Source of the DNA: Trichothecium roseum
Taxonomy: Eukaryota > Ascomycota > Sordariomycetes > Hypocreales
Length of the DNA: 64,000 nt
Assembly: GCA_026184415.1 (NCBI GenBank)
Contig: CM047948.1
Span: 682,001 to 746,000, forward strand
Direction of reading: 5' to 3'
Shown here piece after piece: positions 1 to 12,188 of the stretch. Position 1 is the stretch's first letter. Every line of letters begins with the position of its first letter. The position numbers and the translations under genes were made by a program. The notes under the pieces are model-generated. The model did not search any database and was not told the DNA's origin. It saw nothing but the letters and a program-made list of their open reading frames with translations.

Positions 1-285
1 ACAGCCAAAGAAGAACAAGCATCACCCCGGGCTGTCAGATTTCCATATACGGTTATTTTGTCGTCGGTTTTTTTCCACACATGGTTCCATCTTTCTTCTA
101 GAGCAGCTGCCAACAACGCCTATTAAGAAATATGCAGGTCTCAGATGTCGGCATTACGACGCCCGAAGGAGAACGTGTTCAGTTAATGCACTCCGTACTA
201 TCCACTTTGACTATCGATAACACTGACAAGGTGAGCTCTTGATGATAAAGCCCCGTGTGTGTGTGTGTCATTTCTATCGTAAGGT

Positions 286-300
286 GTACGGAGTACGGAG
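286..300 (+). repeat. GTACGGA heptamer repeat, two units
   Basis: Two tandem heptamers. Further clusters lie at 516-535, 1559-1588, 1833-1850, 8198-8259, 21295-21319, 24985-25001, 54501-54530, 54817-54867 and 63234-63268. The unit contains the palindrome GTAC, so neighbouring units can pair. Confidence 0.7.
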
Positions 301-1558
301 GACTATTGCACACGTTATTGCTAAATCGCCCTGCTACATAGGTCTCGGTAAAAGGATTATAGTATCCGAGGGGTACGGAGCAAAATCGTCTGACAAGCCC
401 ATGCGGTGTACAGAGTACAGAGTGCAGTGAATTATATACAAGGTGGCTATAACAGCAGAAAACTCGGTGGGGTCCGTGTAGTTGCACCATTATTACCAAG
501 TCACCAAGTACATATGTACGGAGTACGGAGTATGTATACCTACAGGCTACGTATGAGGCAGTGAATAGGTACTAGGGGTTGGTTACTACGGTCCACTGGG
601 TTCAATTGTCAGGTAATAAGGCGGAGTACGGAGGAACTCGACATTGAAGGCAGTCAACTCAGACAACCATTCAATCAATCACTTGGCCCTACCGTTGCTA
701 CGGGCTTTCCGGTTGGTCGGGTTGCCCATTTGTCTGACGCACGTCTCTCTCCCTCCCTCTCTCTATCTTTTTTTTTTTGCGGAACCACCGCCCAGACGTC
801 CCAGACTCTCGGATATACCATCTAAAGGAATGCCATATCTAACATGAAACTACCCTAAGTTTGCCGATCGGATGTGGGCGGGAACAAAACCACTGAACCT
901 TAAAGAGAAAATCGCGCTTTTTTAGTTGTTAGTCGGTGTTTTGCAAAATTACAGGAAAACTCCCTTGCATGAAGACCACGGCATCGACTCCCGTGCCGTG
1001 TTTTCGTCTTCCTTCTTACACTTGGAGCCTTGTTTGTTCTTTTTTTTCAGTTCGTAAGTGTGATACTATATCCTGTTGGTGTATAATTACCAAAAGGCCG
1101 TCCGAAATTTACCGGTGCTGAGAGGCCTTTGTATACGTATTCTGTACTAATAGACGAAATTGTCCCGAATCCCAAGGCCTATTAACCCGTGTGCATGAGC
1201 CACGTTGGCTTGGCCTCTGCTGCCCTAGTACGGAGTACCATGATGGGTGATTAACAAAAGTCCGTGTACGGAGTACTATGTATGATGAGGTTGACGCAGA
1301 GTTGGTCTTTCTCTTTTCCGACAGCAGCCGGCAGATACAGGTACGGAAAGGCCGTGTGTCTATTCGGTACATATTTATGGTCAGTAAATAGGGATTGCGG
1401 AGTACTACTAGTAGTATCATTCACGGGTTCGTCGGGTCTGCAGGTTCGATATGTTCTCCAGAGTATCCCAAGACAGACTGGACTGGGGCTTGGTTGGAAC
1501 ATGTGTAAAAATCCACTCCGCAACAGCATCGCAAAGGACATCACGATAGCAATACGGG

Positions 1559-1588
1559 GTACTCCGTACTCCGTATGTACTCCGTATA
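1559..1588 (-). repeat. GTACGGA heptamer cluster, reverse orientation
   Basis: Three TACTCCG units with one short interruption; same family as the copy at 286-300 but in the opposite orientation. Confidence 0.65.
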
Positions 1589-4500
1589 TGGAACAGCAGT
1601 TCCATTAAAGTAGAAACTCCCGAGTCTATATGACAGCTCGGTCCTCCTTATCATCCCCGCTGTCAGGTACCGGAGCTGTGTTGATGCCTTGACGGTGATC
1701 ATGCACTCCGTACGGTTCCCATGAAAGGGGACGCCGGGGGGGGAGGCGATAATGACTTAATAAAAAAGATCTCGACCTGCTCGAGTGTCTCTAGGCGGGA
1801 GCAAGGGGCCCTCGAGAGCTGGGGAAGCTGTGTGCTCCGTACTCCGTACGTGTTACACACCGTAAACCGGGAGAAAACCCAGTCGGACGGTAGCGATGCC
1901 TGTTAACCTTGCTGGGTTTGCATAACATGTCCTAGTCGGAATTCAGATGAAGCTCTGTGCGTACGGAGCATGCTGTGCCAGGAAGGGGTACTGCTGCTCC
2001 GAACGGATAGCGGAGCCTCTCGTTCTTCTCCAGCGCTCCGTCACCATGGAAGTATCAGAGTTGCATCGCACTTACAGCATCCCGCCGAAATCACAGAAAG
2101 CATACATAGTAGATGTGACTGGTAGTCGGTGCTACTACTCCGTATACGGCGCTGTTTCCTTCAACCGCGTACTCTGTATTCCCACTCAAACAAGAGAGCA
2201 CGCGTCAACGTCCCGGTCATGAGGTTCGGCAGCCGTCCGTCTCGGTGTCGGGAAGCACAGGAGTCTCGCTACCATGGTTCCTCTCCGCGTATACGGACTA
2301 GGGAACTCCCAATTTTCCAGGTTTTTTTTCCCCTAGTACCACTAGGATGTCTCGATTAAACGAAAAGGGGTCCCCTTCTCTGACTCGCATTCAGTGACAG
2401 TGTAGGCTATCATGCCACAAAAGACGACTGATCTCTGACTGCATAGGCTATCCTGCCACTGCTGCTGCCGGGAAGTCATTCTATATTCCGCACGGGGTAT
2501 TGGCCGTAAAGACGGGGGGCGGAAATAATATCCGGGCCTTAGCGTACACCCTGAGGAAGGTCCCCCCTTCACTCTTCTTCTTTCTGTGCCTCCCCCGGTT
2601 GCACTTCCCGATAAGCGTCATCTTGCTTGTCGGCCCTGAGCCTCACCGCTATGGGAAATGCTTGCGCTTTGTATTCCGTACGGAGTAGTAATGATGGAAA
2701 TCCGCTAATAGATTTGTCTCAGTACTGTTACTAGGGTAGTACTTAGTGATGCTGTGTAGTAGGGAAATGTGAGCTAGTAGGCAACAAATCACTCAGTTCA
2801 TAACTGCTGCTAAGCATCTGCGGGTCACTAGGTCTGTCAACTATGCCCGTCGGAACTGTCAAGATCTTGCAGTTAGATACGTCCCCCTTACATAGTACGC
2901 AAAGTGCAACGTGTCGAGAAGGTTGTTTAAAAATTATGTGAGTTCCATAGGCGCTCGTGAGCGTTGATGAACTGCATACTGAATCAGTGGTGAAAGGGTT
3001 GGGTTAAGCAGGAACCCAATTTGGGTTTACCCCGTACGGAGTACTGTTGCTCGTTTTACGTATCGCGGCCAGAAAAAAGCAAATAAAGATACATTGGAAT
3101 GTAACATAGGGTAGGGGGGGGGGATAACGGTAAGTATCAGAATTTGTTATTCCGTACGAAGAGCAGGATTCTGCGAATGAAATTTGCCGTTCTTTGCTGG
3201 ATTCTGCGTGTAATTGGCCATAGTACATCGGCCTTTTCTCCCTTCCCCTACCTCGTGCTTCCTTAGGCTTCTTTCATCCGACCGTACAGATTTGTATTAC
3301 CAGCTTTACACTACCACCCGCTTCCCAGGTACAAGGATTCTAGGACCCGCTAAGCCCTTGCCCCTTGTCCCCTGTCAAGGTCGCCTTCGCCGTGGGGGGG
3401 AAAGAGGGAAGGAAAGATACTTGAGAGGGTAGAGAGAGAGAGTGTGTGTGGTGGACCCTACCGTTGAGGATTTTAGTCCACCTTCTGGTGCCGGTAGTCG
3501 CCGCAAGACTGGCTCGGGTTCGCCCCTGACAAGCGTAAAAAAGGTGGGCTCGGGGCACTGTGAACTTCCAACCGAAAGGAAGGGGAGAGAAAGAGAGAAG
3601 GGGGGGATACTATGTACCTTTGGGCTCGACTAACCAACCAGCATAGGCCAGATGGATACGTCGTAGCTGCATCGAGGAATCGAAAGTATTGATATCGGTA
3701 AAGAAGGTGAGGTTACGTACCCAGTAAAAAGAAAGAAAGACAGAGAAGACAGCGGAGGAAACGGAGTACCAGATCGCCTTTATTCCCCTTAGAGCTGACC
3801 AGACCCTCCTCTTCCTCCCCTTCCTCCCGATGAGACGTATGCGCAACAGACAATGTTGACAAGATTGCGAGATTTGAAGGGTTGACAGAGTGTTCCGAAA
3901 CAAACCCTTGGATAGTGTCGTATGTACAGAGTAGTACTACCGGGGGGTGGGGATGGCTAGTGGCGGGGGGGGGATACTTCCATTCCATGGATGAAAAATC
4001 AGTAGATGGCCTATCACGTATTCCGTAGGGATTACGGACCACATTGAACGGATGATCTTGGCTCTGTGCAGCAGTCCTGCAGAAGTTGCTTCGTGCGGTG
4101 TAGTACCGAGTACGGGCTGCCTATGCTAGCAGTAGTAATAATACCAAGTACTCCGTACCTACAGCTCATTATGACTACAGTACGGAGTATGCAAGCCGTA
4201 CTCCTGATTCCTGAAGGACAACCCAACCCTCTCGGCCACACACCCCCCACGAGGAAAACCACCCGTCTCGTTTGCCGCTCGAGATGAGGAAGAAGAAAAA
4301 GAAACGTGTGGCATTTGCCTCTATTAATAAAGCGGGCGGGCGTGCGGGCAAGCGGGCAGACGGTCAGGCAGGCAGTCCTTTCTTTTCTCACTTTATACTC
4401 CGTAGACGCAGCATTGCCACGAGTTGCCACGAGGGAAACTATGCAACATCATTGTGCCATACCTTGCGCACTTGCATCCTTTCCCGAGGCGTTTCCCTCC

Positions 4501-5520
4501 CCGTCCCCCTACCTACTAGCAAAAGGTTGGGTGGCGGCAGAGAAGAGGCGTTTGCTGATGCTACCTAAAGATTATGCGGTGTGCCCTGCTCCGTAGTCGG
4601 TACTATTTCCAATGCAACTATTTGCAATATCAAGGCCTTGGAACCATTGTTACGACACAGAAATAAGACATGTATGGCCTGCTACTCCGTACGTCGTTGC
4701 ATCGAAGGTATCAAAAGTCCAAAAGAGAGTTCGAGTTTGATGTGCCGATTTAATCTACCTAAAGGGCTGACTGACAGGCCCCCAAGCACGTAGTACTCCC
4801 GGTGGGAGGGGGGGGTCCGGGGGGGGGGGGGGGTCAAGGAGGAATCACACCTTTAATATTCGGCCCCCTTGTCCATAAAATACCCCCGCGAGAAGGAGAG
4901 AGAGAGCAACCTGGAACGCACAGATGCCCGTCATCTTGTCTTGTACTGTACTAGAATGTTACCTTTAGGCTTTTTTCTTCCTGGAGGGGGACCGACGCGC
5001 ATCAAATTTGATTCCAATCCTACCTACTCCTATCTTTCCACCCGCACACTTGGGATGGGAAGAAGTAGAGAGAGGAAAGAAAACTGCCGTTCAATCTCTG
5101 ATTACTCCGTACGCTTTATTTCTCCATTTTACGGGGAAGAGGATAACATACTCCGTATTCCGTGCTCTCTCTATTCGATGAACCCCCCGGCCGGCAGGCA
5201 CCATAACTCTAGTTGGCCTCTATTTCCATATACATACATTATTCACCTCGGCGCCCGCCCTTCTCCCCCTCGTCTCCTGCCGACCGATGAATCCTTACTT
5301 TTCACCATAATCCCTTTGCGTGTTTCTTGCCTTATTTGTCCTTTTCTATCTTCTTCTTAATTCCTCTTCTACGGTATCTCGAATAGGAGCCAATGCTAGA
5401 TGCGATTCTGGAAATAACGCTCTTTTTATTTTGCCTTGCTTCTTAACGGATTTTCCCCCCTGGTACTCCGTATAAATTGTTCCTGTTCCTCGGGTTTCCG
5501 GACGAACCAACCGCTTCAAA

Positions 5521-7158
5521 ATGTCCAAGGAAGAGCAAGAGGCGGCCACTGCCTTCATCAGAGAGGTCTGGGGACTGCAGGGTGCGGCGTACCTGGTTCT
5601 AGGGGTGCGATACTATCACCAGATCTCCAACTTCCGGCAGCGCGGCATTCATCCTGATGACATTGTCATGTTCATAGCCACTGTAAGTTATTATCAATTT
5701 GGGGGAGCACCGCTCTGCCCTCCCTTCCGGGTCCTCGAAGTGTTTTATGACATTCCTAACGCCTCCATTTTTCTTCTTCGTGATAGTTGGTGTACACGGC
5801 AGAATCGGTAGCAGCGTACGCCGTCGTGGCGTTTTGGAAAGGGCTGGCCAATAATGGCATGTCGGAGGAGCAGCGGGTGGGTTTAGACCCGGACAGTGAA
5901 GAGTTCGAGCTCAGAGTCAACGGATCCAAGACGCACGTCATTGGTCTTTTGCTCTACACAACACTTCTCTGGCTGCTGAAAGCATGCTGGATTCTCTACT
6001 ATGGACGTTTAACGTGAGTCGAACCGAAGCCCGCTCAGTGCTTGCATCTTTTCTATGGATTGGAAGGACTAATTATTTTTAGGGACGGTATCAACCAGTT
6101 CAGAAGGCTCGTCATTTGGGGACGGTATATTATGCCCATAACATACGTCTCGTGCTTGCTGGTCGCCTTCCTTAAGTGTATCCCGTTCGAACATCAGTGG
6201 CAGATCAACCCATCGCCTGGCAGTGAGTGACCAACGAAAAATAGACCGCCTTTTTTTGGCTGTGTGTTGTTCCATCCCCCCCCGGCTGACCATTATAGAC
6301 CAATGCATGCCCGCCGTCTCGAAGATTCAAACCATCTACGTCATGGGCATGAACACCTTTACGGACTTGTACCTGATGGCGATTCCCTTGCCGGTAAGTT
6401 GATCTCGGTACTAGGGCTGGATCCCTTCCTGACTACGGGACTAAGCTGATAACTCTTGATAGATGATTTGGGTAGCCAACATGCACTGGAAGCGCAAGAT
6501 TAGTCTGATGATTATGTTTGGTGGTGGTTTCCTCGAGCTGGTCTTTGGTATCCTCCGCTGCGTATCAGTCTTGACTGTAAGTGGCCCATCTATGAATGGC
6601 ACTGTCGTAAAAAAAAAGGATTTGCAAAGCTGACAAGGTTGAAAATAGGTCGGCAACACTGATCCCGCCCAATCCGGCTACTGGTCCGTCCGAGAATCGT
6701 TCGTCTGCTTCGTTCTCACCAACATGCCCATGATCTACCCCCTCTTCAAGAAGTTCATCGACAAGAGCCGCGACGCCAGCTCCCGACGCACTAAGGACGA
6801 GAGCAAAGGATACAGACTCGACAGCAACCCGGGCCACTCGCGCGCCAACATGTCCAAGATGGGAGGGACGCAAAAGGGGTCCGACAAGGACGAGGCCTGG
6901 GATTCAACCGATGCCATCGTCATAGGATCGGCTGCGACGGCGGCGGCCTCTGACGATGCTTCGAGGTCGCTGCCCGACTCTGACAAGTCGTTGCACCATG
7001 CGCATATGAAGAGCAGCGGTCCGTCAGCAGGGATGCCGGGCAGAGGGCACTCGCCGCGTGATAAGAGCAGAGATCAGATCATGGTCACGACTGAATACAC
7101 CGTCTCGGTCGACCCCGAAGCAAACAAACCACCCGCTGGTAAGTCGCGTGCTTGGTAA
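5521..7158 (+). CDS. Fungal rhodopsin-domain (SAT4/PTH11-like) integral membrane protein
   Basis: Predicted 415-residue, seven-helix-type membrane protein. I read six exons: 5521-5682, 5787-6013, 6083-6222, 6299-6393, 6463-6576 and 6649-7158; the phases close exactly and all introns are GT-AG. Family hallmarks are the N-terminal Asp pair in HPDD (46-47), the Cys-Pro turn before a Gln-Trp motif (CIPFEHQW), an Asn-Gln-Cys loop, a conserved Asn-x-x-x-Asp helix (MNTFTDLYLMAIPLP) and a Trp-Ser-x-Arg-Glu-x-Phe last helix (WSVRESF). The tail after about residue 285 is hydrophilic, Ser/Asp/Lys-rich and presumably cytoplasmic. There is no CFEM domain and no signal peptide. Members are PTH11-type receptors or orphan membrane proteins, so a sensing role is inference. 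The start has A at -3 (CAAAATGTC). A GTAAGT sits 20 bases before the stop, so a further 3' intron is possible. AATAAA at 7244-7249 may be the poly(A) signal. Confidence 0.85.
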
Positions 7159-9428
7159 AAACTGAGAGGGGATAAAAAGGACATGACAAGGGAGGGAAGA
7201 AAAAGGAAAAGCCGGAAAAGAAAGGGTTGAATCATTGGAGGGGAATAAAATCGTGGCCAGGGGCTACTAACTACTATACTATACCTCTGGAGTTTGTTTA
7301 TTTCGTTGACTTTCTTTTTTTTTATTCCCCTTGGTTGGTTTCTCTTTCTTCCGCTTTTTTATTTATTTATTTGGAATTTTGATTTGTAGAGTTTGGTTAC
7401 GAATTACTTAATACATTCATTGAATACAGAGGCCTAAATGCCTTTTCATGCTCACCGTTTTGACCATTGGAGGCTCTGCCGATCGATGTGAAGATACAGG
7501 TCATATTCATGTTTGTTGCGATTGGATGCTTCCAACGTGCGGTCAAGAGGAGATCCCAGGCTGTCCACGTAAACTACTGCGTTTTGCACAGAGCATTTCC
7601 AATATCAGAATGTGAGACATTTGGCAAAGAAAAAAGAAGATTAGAACGCCTCGATGCCACCGTGCTCCACGCTTTTCCTCTACGGAGTACAAACGTCACC
7701 GTCGGATCGTCATCAACACGCCCCCCCTCCCCTTTCTCCCCCCTCTGGCTGAGTCCTGAGCCAAGATTCCCCCGGAGAAAGTTTACGACCACGAGTGCGG
7801 GAGTACTCCATACGTATGCAGGTAGTACGGAATGCGGTACGGAGTATGGAGTAGATAGTACAGGTTACGGAACTACTGTTAACAGCAACTGCGGCTCAAA
7901 GGGGGGGGGGGTGTGGCCCGTCGCTGGTTAGGCTCAGTTACGCGGGAAAACCGTTGAACCAATCTTGTTGGCGCGCCGATGGTAGCGGCGCATAGTTCAT
8001 CGACAGCAAGACTACTAGTGGCATGCCGTAAATGAAGCCGCTAAGTCCTTGATCGTTCAAGAAAAAAACTAGATTAGCACTCGGTCGATGCTTGGTTCCC
8101 AGCTAGTTCGCAGCCCGCTACTTAGTTGCGCCTAGTCAAATCTAGCCTCACTGCTGCCAGTTCACAACCCACTAGGTAGCGATAGTCTGGTGCCCCCTAC
8201 GGAGTACGGAGTACTATCACGGAGTACGACCTCACCACGACTACTAGTACGGAGTACTGTACTAGCAAAGGCGGGAGACCCCTAGGCTGAGCCCACTCGT
8301 GTTTTATGGGGCAGTAACCGGGGTGCCGGAAGTCCTCCCGGATCCTTGCCAGTTGTGTCTGCCGATCAAACCTCTTCAACGGTGTTTGACAGTGTGTGTG
8401 TGGTGTATGTGTGGTGGGTGTGTGGGTGTGCTAGTCTTACATACATGTGCCCCGTACGGCGTAGCTGAGGACGAAAAGAATCCCACATTTTTGCACCATG
8501 ACACTCACCAGAAACAGCACCTTTTATTTTCGTGCTCTCTGGTGTATGTGTGTGTGTGTGTGTGTGTGTTCCCCTTCCCCAATCCTAAACTCGCTTTTTA
8601 CTTCCCGAATCCCCTTCTCTTCTTTTCGGCAGATGTCTACGGCGTGCCAAAGAGGCAGGCTTTTTGTAGCGGGAATAGGCTACCTTTGCTAGAAATGGAG
8701 TAGAGTGTTATGACTTTTAGCGTAGTGCATATAGGCTAACTGTCGGCCCTCTACGAACGCATAATCGTTGCAGGGGGGGCAAGGGGGGAGGGCAAGACAC
8801 ACGCAGACACATGTGGGTTTTGAGGGGAGAGAGAGAGAGAGAAAGTGGACTGCCGGACCTTTTCCCAGCGTCAGAAATCACAGGAAATTAACCACCAACC
8901 ATGATACCAGTGTGAAATCGTCTCTTGTCTCTCGTGCTTTTTTGACACCCGCTAGACCGGGTTTGCACTCCTGGTTGCGTCTCTCCCTTTTCCCAAGTGG
9001 GCTTATCCTTCCCCTGGAATAATTGAGAAAGGGGATGAAGGGGAAAATGGAGAATGGAGAAGGAGGATGAATTGGGGGGGTGGGATGGAGGGGCAGGACC
9101 AGGCAATCACTGCTCGACAGGTACGGAGCATGGGAAGTAGTACTAGCAGTAGTAGCAGCAGCAGCAGCAGGAGTGGTAGTAGGCTACTGGGGTATTACGG
9201 CCAACTCGCATAGAACTACGTAGCTTAGAACGCGACGTTGCCATTGATGCGGTGAGGATATGAAAAGGCTGGTGTTGTAGCTGTAGATTAATAGACTAAT
9301 CTTGAACCTCCTAAGTTTCTCCCTTTTCCCTTCCTTTTCCCTTTCGTTTATCAACCTAATTCATTCTGCTATATTGAACCCGGGTCACACAAGGAAGTCG
9401 ACAGGATTCAAACCGTATAGTCACAACC
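7159..9428. other. Intergenic region with microsatellite and heptamer repeats
   Basis: No supported gene. It holds the 3' region of the rhodopsin-domain gene, GTACGGA clusters (7830-7850 and 8198-8259), a TG microsatellite at 8547-8569, a GA run near 8827-8843 and an AGC run near 9150-9170. The final 100 bases are the CT-rich leader of the monooxygenase gene. Confidence 0.55.
8547..8569. repeat. TG dinucleotide microsatellite
   Basis: About eleven uninterrupted TG units, directly visible. Confidence 0.85.
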
Positions 9429-11993
9429 ATGGGCAGCCTACAGAACAACGAGTCCAACGTCGATGTGTAAGAATGCTCTTCTTGGACAAAGGGAAAAAAG
9501 ATTTCGTATAGAGCCTGAGCTAACAGTTTTGATGTGCTTCAGCCTCATCATCGGAGCCGGCCCTGCTGGGTAAGTTAATGAAAGAAAAGCCCCAAGTGCC
9601 ATTGGGAAGGCGAACCTTGAAATGTGCGATTGTGTGAGCTGACAAAGAAATGTAGGCTGATGGCGGCTGCGTGGATGGCTCACTGCGGCGTCAAGGCTCG
9701 CATCGTGGACAAGCGCAACGCAAAGATCTTTTGCGGCCAGGCCGACGGTCTCCAGTGCCGCAGTCTCGAAATCTTTGATAGCTTAGGTTTCGGGGACCGG
9801 GCATGGAAGGAGGCCAACCATATGATTGAGGTAAGTTGGGCATATCCCCCCTCCCCTTTTAACCAAGATGATTCCAAATGTTTACAAACCTATTAGATTT
9901 GCATGTGGGTATGTATTACACTCGGCCAATTTCCTCCTACACACATGAAGGCCACGCTCCGCCGTACTCTGTGTAATGCGACCAACAAAGACCAATCCTA
10001 ACCGAACCACGCTGTAGAACCCAGACGCCGATGGCATCATCCGTCGATCCGACCGCATCCCTGATACCATCGTCGGCCTCTCCCGCTTCCAACAAATTGT
10101 CCTCCACCAGGGCCGTATCGAACGTTTCTTCCTCGAGAACATCAAGAAGTACTCCAACGACGAGATCCGCGTTGAGCGGGCTGTTCTGCCCGAGTCTCTG
10201 ACTATCGACGAGTCTAAGGTCGATGACGACTCAGCCTATCCCGTCACCGTCAAGCTCCGCCAGCTGTCGGACGAGGAGGCTACGCCCGCCCAGCAGGTCA
10301 GCGCCAGCAAGGTCTCGGACGGCCTCTTCCGTAGCAACCTCGTCTACAGCGACGAGAACGAGGACCTTATCAAGAAGACCCAGGAGCGCGATGCCCCCAG
10401 CGAGACGGTGCACGCCAAGTATGTCATTGGTTGCGATGGCGCTCGTAGCTGGACGAGGCAGCAGCTGGGCTTTGAGCTCCAGGGCGAGGCTACCGATTTC
10501 ATCTGGGGTGTCATGGACATCATCCCCATCACCGACTTCCGTAAGTTTAACCTATAACAACCCGCCCTTGTGTGCCATATTTCGTCTTTAGTAAATGGGT
10601 TGTTCACTGACACTGCACAGCCGATATCCGTATGCGTTGTGCCATTCACTCGGCCGAGAATGGCAGTCTGATGGTCATCCCCCGTGAGAACAGACTCGTC
10701 CGTCTGTACATTCAGCTCAAGGAGGTGGCTCCCGACGCCAGCGGCCGTGCCGACAGGTCCAAGATTACGCCCGAGAGCATCTTTGGCGCCGCGCAAAAGA
10801 TTCTCAGCCCCTACAAGCTCGACTACGAGTACTGCGACTGGTGGACCGCTTACCAGGTAAGCTCTCGCCTACCCCCTTTCTCTCCCTCCCTCTCTCCCCT
10901 CCTTGTGTGACCTAGTAACAGAGATTCTAACGTGCGCTCGCGTGTCTTTTTTTTTATATAAATTTTATAGATCGGCCAACGTGTTGGCACCAACTTCGAC
11001 GCCCACAGCCGCGTCTTCCTCGCTGGCGATGCCGTTCACACGCACTCCCCCAAGGCCGGTCAGGGCATGAACGTGTCCATGCAGGACACCTTCAACCTCG
11101 GCTGGAAGGTCGGTCTGGTAGCCAAGGGCCTGGCCAAGCGCAGCATCCTCAAGACGTACCAGAGCGAGCGCCGTCGTATCGCGCAGGACCTCATCGACTT
11201 CGACCACCGCTTCAGCCGCCTCTTTTCAGGACGTCCCGCCAAGGACGTCATGGACCTCGAGGGTGTCAGCATGGCCGAGTTCAAGGAAGCCTTCCTCAAG
11301 GGTAACATGTTCGCTTCCGGCCTGTCCGTCGACTACGGTCCCAGCAACCTCGTCGTCAAGGCCGGTGACGCACTCGAGGCCGGCGATGGCGTGAAGGAGG
11401 TCGCTGCCCCTAGCGTCACCCTCGACAAGGCTAGCTTCGACAAGAAGCAGGCCCTGGCCACCGGTCTGCCCATCGGCATGCGCTTCAACAGCTTCAAGGT
11501 CCTCAACCAGGCCTGCGCCCGCCCCTGGCACTTCCAGGAGAGGCTCAAGGCCGACGGCCGCTTTCGCGTCGTCCTCTTCGCCGGAGACATCCTCGACCCG
11601 GCCCAGAAGGCCCGCGTCGACAACTTCTGCGCCGCCCTCGACGACCCCGCCGGTTTCCTCCGCAGGGTCACGCCCCAGGGCGCCAAGATCGACAGCGTCA
11701 TTGAGGTCCTCACCATTCACTCCTCCAAGCGCACCGACACGGAGCTCCTCCGCGACTTCCCCGAGATCCTGCACCCGCTCGACAAGTCACTCGGCTGGGA
11801 CTACAACAAGGTCTACGTCGACGACGAGAGCTACCACGAGGGCTTCGGCGACGCCTACAAGAACTACGGCGTGGACAAGAAGCGTGGCTGCGTGGTTGCC
11901 GTCCGTCCTGACCAGTACGTGTCTTGGGTCGGTGAGCTCGAGGACACCGAGGAGCTGCACAACTACTTTGAGGGCTGCCTCAACTTTAACTAA
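9429..11993 (+). CDS. FAD-dependent phenol 2-monooxygenase family protein
   Basis: Flavoprotein aromatic hydroxylase, 677 residues, close to yeast-type phenol hydroxylase in length. It would use NADPH and oxygen to ortho-hydroxylate a phenolic ring. Exons: 9429-9466, 9543-9569, 9656-9830, 9897-9908 (12 nt), 10018-10540, 10621-10856 and 10971-11993; phases close exactly. Motifs: FAD dinucleotide fold GAGPAG (17-22); second flavin motif CDGARSWTR around residue 225; and GDAVHTHSPKAGQGMN around 356-371, the FAD-ribityl GD motif of the FAD_binding_3 family. The C-terminal 200 residues match the thioredoxin-like dimerisation domain of phenol hydroxylases. There is no targeting signal, so it is probably cytosolic. 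It is convergent with the rhamnosidase gene (195 bp between stops) and near a sugar porter, so the substrate could be an aglycone released from a phenolic rhamnoside. That link is inference. Confidence 0.9.
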
Positions 11994-12188
11994 AGTCTCT
12001 GTTTGGAACCGAGGGCAAGCAAAGCAAAGCAGCCATGCCCCATAGGTTGAAATAATACAAATTATGAAATCCATGACTTCTTTAAAATATCTAGTGTATG
12101 TATGTAGACTCGTTAGGAGGCCTGGCCTTCTGTGAGAGTAGATGTTATCATCCTGTCAGGCCGGCCATGTCTCGTGTACGCGTGCTCA

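Larger units (their letters stand above)
1..5520. other. Non-coding stretch rich in GTACGGA repeats
   Basis: I find no open frame with a recognisable domain or with plausible spliced coding structure. Frames here are short, cysteine/serine-rich and mutually overlapping. The stretch holds many copies of a GTACGGA heptamer motif in both orientations, a short GT microsatellite near 255-268, long G runs (for example around 4819-4833) and CT-rich tracts. The last part, about 5100-5520, is the pyrimidine-rich leader of the gene starting at 5521. Confidence 0.6.

Noticed and set aside
8547..8569. TG repeat as a functional Z-DNA or regulatory element
   Set aside because: An ordinary microsatellite; nothing in the surroundings points to a role.
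11226..11774. 182-codon minus-strand frame inside the phenol hydroxylase
   Set aside because: Composition shadow of the coding strand, no family resemblance.
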